Shown in pieces: positions 15,351 to 18,003 of a stretch of DNA of 18,003 nt. The stretch comes from Legionella genomosp. 1 (GTDB taxonomy: Bacteria > Pseudomonadota > Gammaproteobacteria > Legionellales > Legionellaceae): positions 1 through 18,003 of the forward strand of contig CAMDBQ010000008.1 of the NCBI GenBank assembly GCA_945889365.1, written 5' to 3'. The notes beneath the pieces were generated by a model. It ran no database searches and was not told where the DNA came from. It saw only the letters and a list, made by a program, of their open reading frames with translations. Within the stretch, counting starts at the first letter, position 1, and each line of letters starts with the position of its first letter. The translations under genes were made by a program, and so were the position numbers.

Positions 15351-15380
15351 GTTGACAATTGCTCCCCACCGCCTACGTGC
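15351..15380 (-). repeat. dispersed 30-nt repeat, copy B
   Basis: This is the exact reverse complement of 8139-8168. It is directly followed by CGTCTTGTTAATGCGCTCCC (15383-15402), which matches the left arm of element C (from 9769) with one change, so copy B joins parts of two other elements. Confidence 0.85.
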
Positions 15381-15407
15381 TTCGTCTTGTTAATGCGCTC
15401 CCCTAAA

Positions 15408-15437
15408 CTGTCGTCCCCGCGCAGGCAGAGACGACAG
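15408..15437. repeat. small hairpin with 8-bp arms
   Basis: CTGTCGTC (15408-15415) and GACGACAG (15430-15437) are exact reverse complements around a 14-nt GC-rich loop (CCCGCGCAGGCAGA). It has the look of a REP-type intergenic repeat. Confidence 0.6.
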
Positions 15438-15590
15438 CTCGTGGCTATGGACTCAAGCTGGGCGCGAGTTTCCTGATTTGTGGGTAATAATAAGGCCGGG
15501 GCGCGTAGGCGGTGGGGCGCGATGGCCCCGACTGCCCACAGAAACGTACGTACCGTTCAGTTATACGGCTCGTCGTGCTAAACGCACCCA

Positions 15591-15631
15591 CTCCCTGTTA
15601 TCAAGCCCGCCTTTGCGGGGGAGCCAGGGAG
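15591..15631. repeat. nested hairpin downstream of ftsZ
   Basis: The outer arms are CTCCCTG (15591-15597) and CAGGGAG (15625-15631). The inner stem is CCCGC/GCGGG (15606-15610 and 15615-15619) with loop CTTT. It lies 30 bp past the ftsZ stop and could slow transcription into lpxC, but it lacks a T-run. Confidence 0.6.
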
Positions 15632-15661
15632 GGCAATTCTTAGTCAATTCAACAGGTTGAA

Positions 15662-16879
15662 TTATGCTTCTTCTTGTCTGCGCAGAAACGCCGGGATATC
15701 CAGATAGTCAACATCCGGTATCGCATCATGGCCTTTTTTTGCCACTGAAGCAGAAGCAGAAGCAGAAGCAGAAGCAGAAGCTGCAGCTTGCTGTTTACGC
15801 ATAACTGCTGGACGTTCCAATTGATGATAATCCAATGAACCGTCAACGCGCCTGGTTTCCATTAGACGCGCTTTTACAGGCGCCTGCTGCTGAACTGCGG
15901 AAATCGCTGCTTGACGCTGACGTATATCACCTAAACCGGTTACGATGACCGTTACACGCAGCTCGTCCGTCATGGTGGGGTCGATAACCGTACCCACAAC
16001 AACCGTCGCATCATCAGAAATAAATTCCTTGACCACGTCACCGACTTCTTCAAATTCGCCAATAGACATATCAGGGCCGGCTGTAATATTAACCAGTATG
16101 CCCCGTGCACCTGAAAAATTAACATCTTCAAGTAGCGGGGATGCAATCGCTGCTTCAGCCGCTTGACGTGCTCGTTGCTCACCGGAAGCGGTGCCCGTAC
16201 CCATCATCGCCATGCCCATTTCAGACATCACCGTGCGCACATCCGCAAAATCCACGTTAATCAAGCCAGGGCGCGTGATCAAATCAGAAATGCCTTTAAC
16301 GGCGCCTAACAACACGTTGTTAGCTGCTTTAAATGCATTTAACAGGCTGATATTTTTACCCAACACACTGAGTAGCTTGTTATTAGGTATCGTAATCAGT
16401 GAGTCCACATGTTCCGCTAAACGACGGATCCCGTCATCAGCAGCCAGAGCGCGTTGCTTGCCTTCAAAGGAGAAAGGCTTGGTCACAACGGCAACAGTAA
16501 GAATACCTAACTCTTTAGCAATTTGAGCAAAGACAGGAGCCGCACCCGTTCCGGTTCCACCGCCCATACCTGCCGTAATAAACACCATGTCTGCGCCGCG
16601 TAAAATATCTTTGATATGTTCGCGATCCTCTTCAGCCGCTTCTCGGCCTACTTGAGGGTTTGCACCAGCGCCTAAGCCTTTTGTTAGCTCGTCACCTAAT
16701 TGGATCAATATTTTGGCATTGGAGTTTTTAAGCGCTTGCGCATCTGTGTTTGCACAGATGAATTCAACGCCATCGATGTTTTCGGCGAGCATATGCTCAA
16801 CGGCATTTCCGCCGCCCCCACCAACGCCGACGACTTTAATGACGGCATTGTCTTGCTGGCTTTCCATTAATTCAAACAT
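15662..16879 (-). CDS. ftsZ: cell division GTPase FtsZ
   Basis: This tubulin homologue polymerises at mid-cell to form the Z ring. The 405-residue product has the complete GTPase domain, with VGVGGGGGNAV near residues 17-27 and the tubulin signature GGGTGTG at 106-112. The conserved C-terminal peptide DYLDIPAFLRRQ, which binds FtsA and ZipA, is at the end. The variable linker contains an Ala-Ser repeat (about residues 366-379) coded by a near-perfect hexanucleotide repeat. AGAGG lies seven bases before the ATG. The gene follows ftsA by 21 bp on the same strand, as in a standard division and cell-wall cluster. Its end is separated from lpxC by 397 bp of repeats, so lpxC may not be simply co-transcribed. 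Confidence 0.98.
   Translation of the reverse strand: MFELMESQQDNAVIKVVGVGGGGGNAVEHMLAENIDGVEFICANTDAQALKNSNAKILIQLGDELTKGLGAGANPQVGREAAEEDREHIKDILRGADMVFITAGMGGGTGTGAAPVFAQIAKELGILTVAVVTKPFSFEGKQRALAADDGIRRLAEHVDSLITIPNNKLLSVLGKNISLLNAFKAANNVLLGAVKGISDLITRPGLINVDFADVRTVMSEMGMAMMGTGTASGEQRARQAAEAAIASPLLEDVNFSGARGILVNITAGPDMSIGEFEEVGDVVKEFISDDATVVVGTVIDPTMTDELRVTVIVTGLGDIRQRQAAISAVQQQAPVKARLMETRRVDGSLDYHQLERPAVMRKQQAAASASASASASASVAKKGHDAIPDVDYLDIPAFLRRQEEA
15747..15780 (-). repeat. hexanucleotide tandem repeat in the ftsZ linker
   Basis: GAAGCA on the plus strand (TGCTTC on the coding strand) is repeated about 5.7 times without interruption and encodes alternating Ala-Ser. Gain or loss of one unit keeps the frame and changes linker length by two residues. 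Confidence 0.9.
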
Positions 16880-16900
16880 TACATACCTCTCGTCGGATAC

Positions 16901-18003
16901 TTAAAAATTCCCATTAAACCACTTTTTCATTCGTGTCCACATACCACGACCATCACCTAAAACAGGTACATTATAACCACCTTCGTACTGCTGTTGAAAG
17001 CCGTGCAGCAATAAACCCACACCTGTAGCCAAAGAAGGGTTGGATGTCGCTTCAGCCAGGCCTGCAATTTGTTGCGCGGAGCCATGTCGAACAGGCATCT
17101 CAAAGCACAATTCAGCCAGTTCAATAGCGCCATTAACCTTTGATGCACCACCCGTTAACACAATTCCGGCGGCTATCAAGTCTTCAAATCCACTGCGGCG
17201 CAATTCGTTGCGAACCAGTGAGAAAAGCTCTTCATAACGAGCAGACACTACGTCAGCCAGTGCCTTCGTTGAGATTTTACGATCCAGACGCTCATTCACA
17301 CTCAGTACTTCAATCATCTGACTGGCACTAGCAAGCTCTGACATCGCGCAACCATAACTTAATTTAATGGCTTCTGCCGATTTGGTGGGTGTACGCAACG
17401 CCATGGCTATGTCGTTGGTCACTTGATCGCCTGCAATAGGAATCACTGCAGTAAATTGAATCGCGCCTTCATAGAAGATAGCAATGTCTGTCGTGCCGCC
17501 ACCGATATCAACGAGACAAACGCCCAGTTCTTTTTCATCTTCGGTCAATACCGCATGACTGGACGCCAATTGCTCTAAAATAATATCACTCACTTCAAGA
17601 CCGCAGCGACGCACACATTTCGCGATATTTTGCGCCGCACTCACAGAGCCCGTGACAATATGAACTCGCGCCTCTAAACGCACGCCAGCCATGCCTATGG
17701 GCTCACGAATACTGCCTTGATTATCAATGATGAATTCTTGCGGCAAAATATGCAGAATTTTCTGATCTGCAGGTATGGCTACTGCCTTTGCTGCATCAAT
17801 CACGCGTTCAACATCAGCTTGTGAAACTTCGCTGTCTCGAATGGCTACAATGCCATGTGAATTAAGACTGCGAATATGGCTACCAGCGATACCAGTGTAT
17901 ACCGTGCGCACTTCACAGCCAGCCATTAACTCTGCTTCTTGGACAGCTCGCTGAATGGAGTTAACGGTTGCCTCAATGTCTACCACCACACCACGCTTCA
18001 ACC
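16901..18003 (-). CDS. ftsA: cell division protein FtsA, 5' end missing
   Basis: FtsA is the actin-like protein that ties FtsZ filaments to the inner membrane. The visible 367 or so residues cover all but roughly the first 45 of the family. The TTG at 18001-17999 is an internal leucine codon, since homology (KRGVVVDIEATVNSIQRAV) runs through it and off the window. The nucleotide-binding segment LVDIGGGTTDIAIF and the later IVLTGGASKVNG are intact. The C-terminus MWTRMKKWFNGNF fits the amphipathic membrane-targeting helix. The preceding SHS2-like region contains ILHILPQEFIIDNQG. The stop is 21 bp before ftsZ, so the two are in one operon. Confidence 0.97.
   Translation of the reverse strand, partial: LKRGVVVDIEATVNSIQRAVQEAELMAGCEVRTVYTGIAGSHIRSLNSHGIVAIRDSEVSQADVERVIDAAKAVAIPADQKILHILPQEFIIDNQGSIREPIGMAGVRLEARVHIVTGSVSAAQNIAKCVRRCGLEVSDIILEQLASSHAVLTEDEKELGVCLVDIGGGTTDIAIFYEGAIQFTAVIPIAGDQVTNDIAMALRTPTKSAEAIKLSYGCAMSELASASQMIEVLSVNERLDRKISTKALADVVSARYEELFSLVRNELRRSGFEDLIAAGIVLTGGASKVNGAIELAELCFEMPVRHGSAQQIAGLAEATSNPSLATGVGLLLHGFQQQYEGGYNVPVLGDGRGMWTRMKKWFNGNF

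Larger units (their letters stand above)
15265..15661. other. 397-bp ftsZ-lpxC spacer built of repeats
   Basis: No gene is seen between the ftsZ stop and the lpxC start, although this junction is commonly short. The AT-rich part at 15265-15350 should carry the lpxC promoter and leader. The rest holds the repeat at 15351-15380, a copy of the element-C core (15382-15399), and hairpins at 15408-15437 and 15591-15631. Confidence 0.6.

Noticed and set aside
15649..15846. Minus-strand frame with a leucine run overlapping ftsZ
   Set aside because: The leucine run is only the ftsZ hexanucleotide repeat read in another frame; ftsZ is unambiguous here.

Overview
The window looks like chromosomal DNA of an AT-rich gammaproteobacterium, most likely of the order Legionellales (Legionella, Coxiella, Aquicella or Berkiella type). 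The basis is a conserved core of ftsA-ftsZ-lpxC and ispB-tRNA-Pro next to eukaryote-like genes (two ankyrin-repeat proteins, a Fic protein, a cytosolic SGNH/GDSL hydrolase) of the kind that Dot/Icm-bearing intracellular bacteria use as effectors. No secretion genes are present, so effector status is inference.

Layout. Positions 1-1291: the 3' part of an MHS-type major facilitator transporter. 1292-1742: a spacer with a perfect 16-bp-arm palindrome, a possible membrane-protein fragment and a good sigma70-like promoter. 1743-8068, all on the plus strand: a 908-residue ankyrin protein with an internal duplication, a Fic protein with an intact catalytic motif, a 374-residue ankyrin protein, and a Kdo hydroxylase (kdoO). 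The second ankyrin gene has an open +1-frame tail that ends in a TGATG overlap with kdoO. 8234-9571 (minus): SGNH/GDSL hydrolase. 9915-10859 (minus): an MvdD-like ATP-grasp ligase. It is divergent from an HTH/S24-fold regulator (11036-11677), and the two share a control region with a consensus promoter and three copies of a 9-bp operator half-site. 11761-12408 (minus): unknown protein. 12538-13200: VUT/YhhQ-like transporter. 13275-14243: ispB. 14254-14330: tRNA-Pro(CGG). 14340-18003 (minus): ftsA (partial), ftsZ and lpxC, with lpxC split by a one-base frameshift at a run of eight T.

How the genes fit together. kdoO and lpxC both act on the lipid A-Kdo region of LPS. ispB supplies the quinone side chain. 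ftsA and ftsZ form the division ring. The ank-fic-ank set plus the GDSL hydrolase is a plausible host-interaction cluster. The most system-like unit is the ATP-grasp/regulator pair: the regulator has lost the serine of the S24 self-cleavage motif, its apparent operators lie inside the ligase promoter, and no precursor peptide is evident nearby.

The intergenic regions carry a dispersed repeat family. An exact 30-nt inverted pair at 8139-8168 and 15351-15380 brackets 7.2 kb, and a related sequence makes a 28-bp-arm hairpin at 9764-9835. The ftsZ-lpxC gap is almost entirely made of such repeats.
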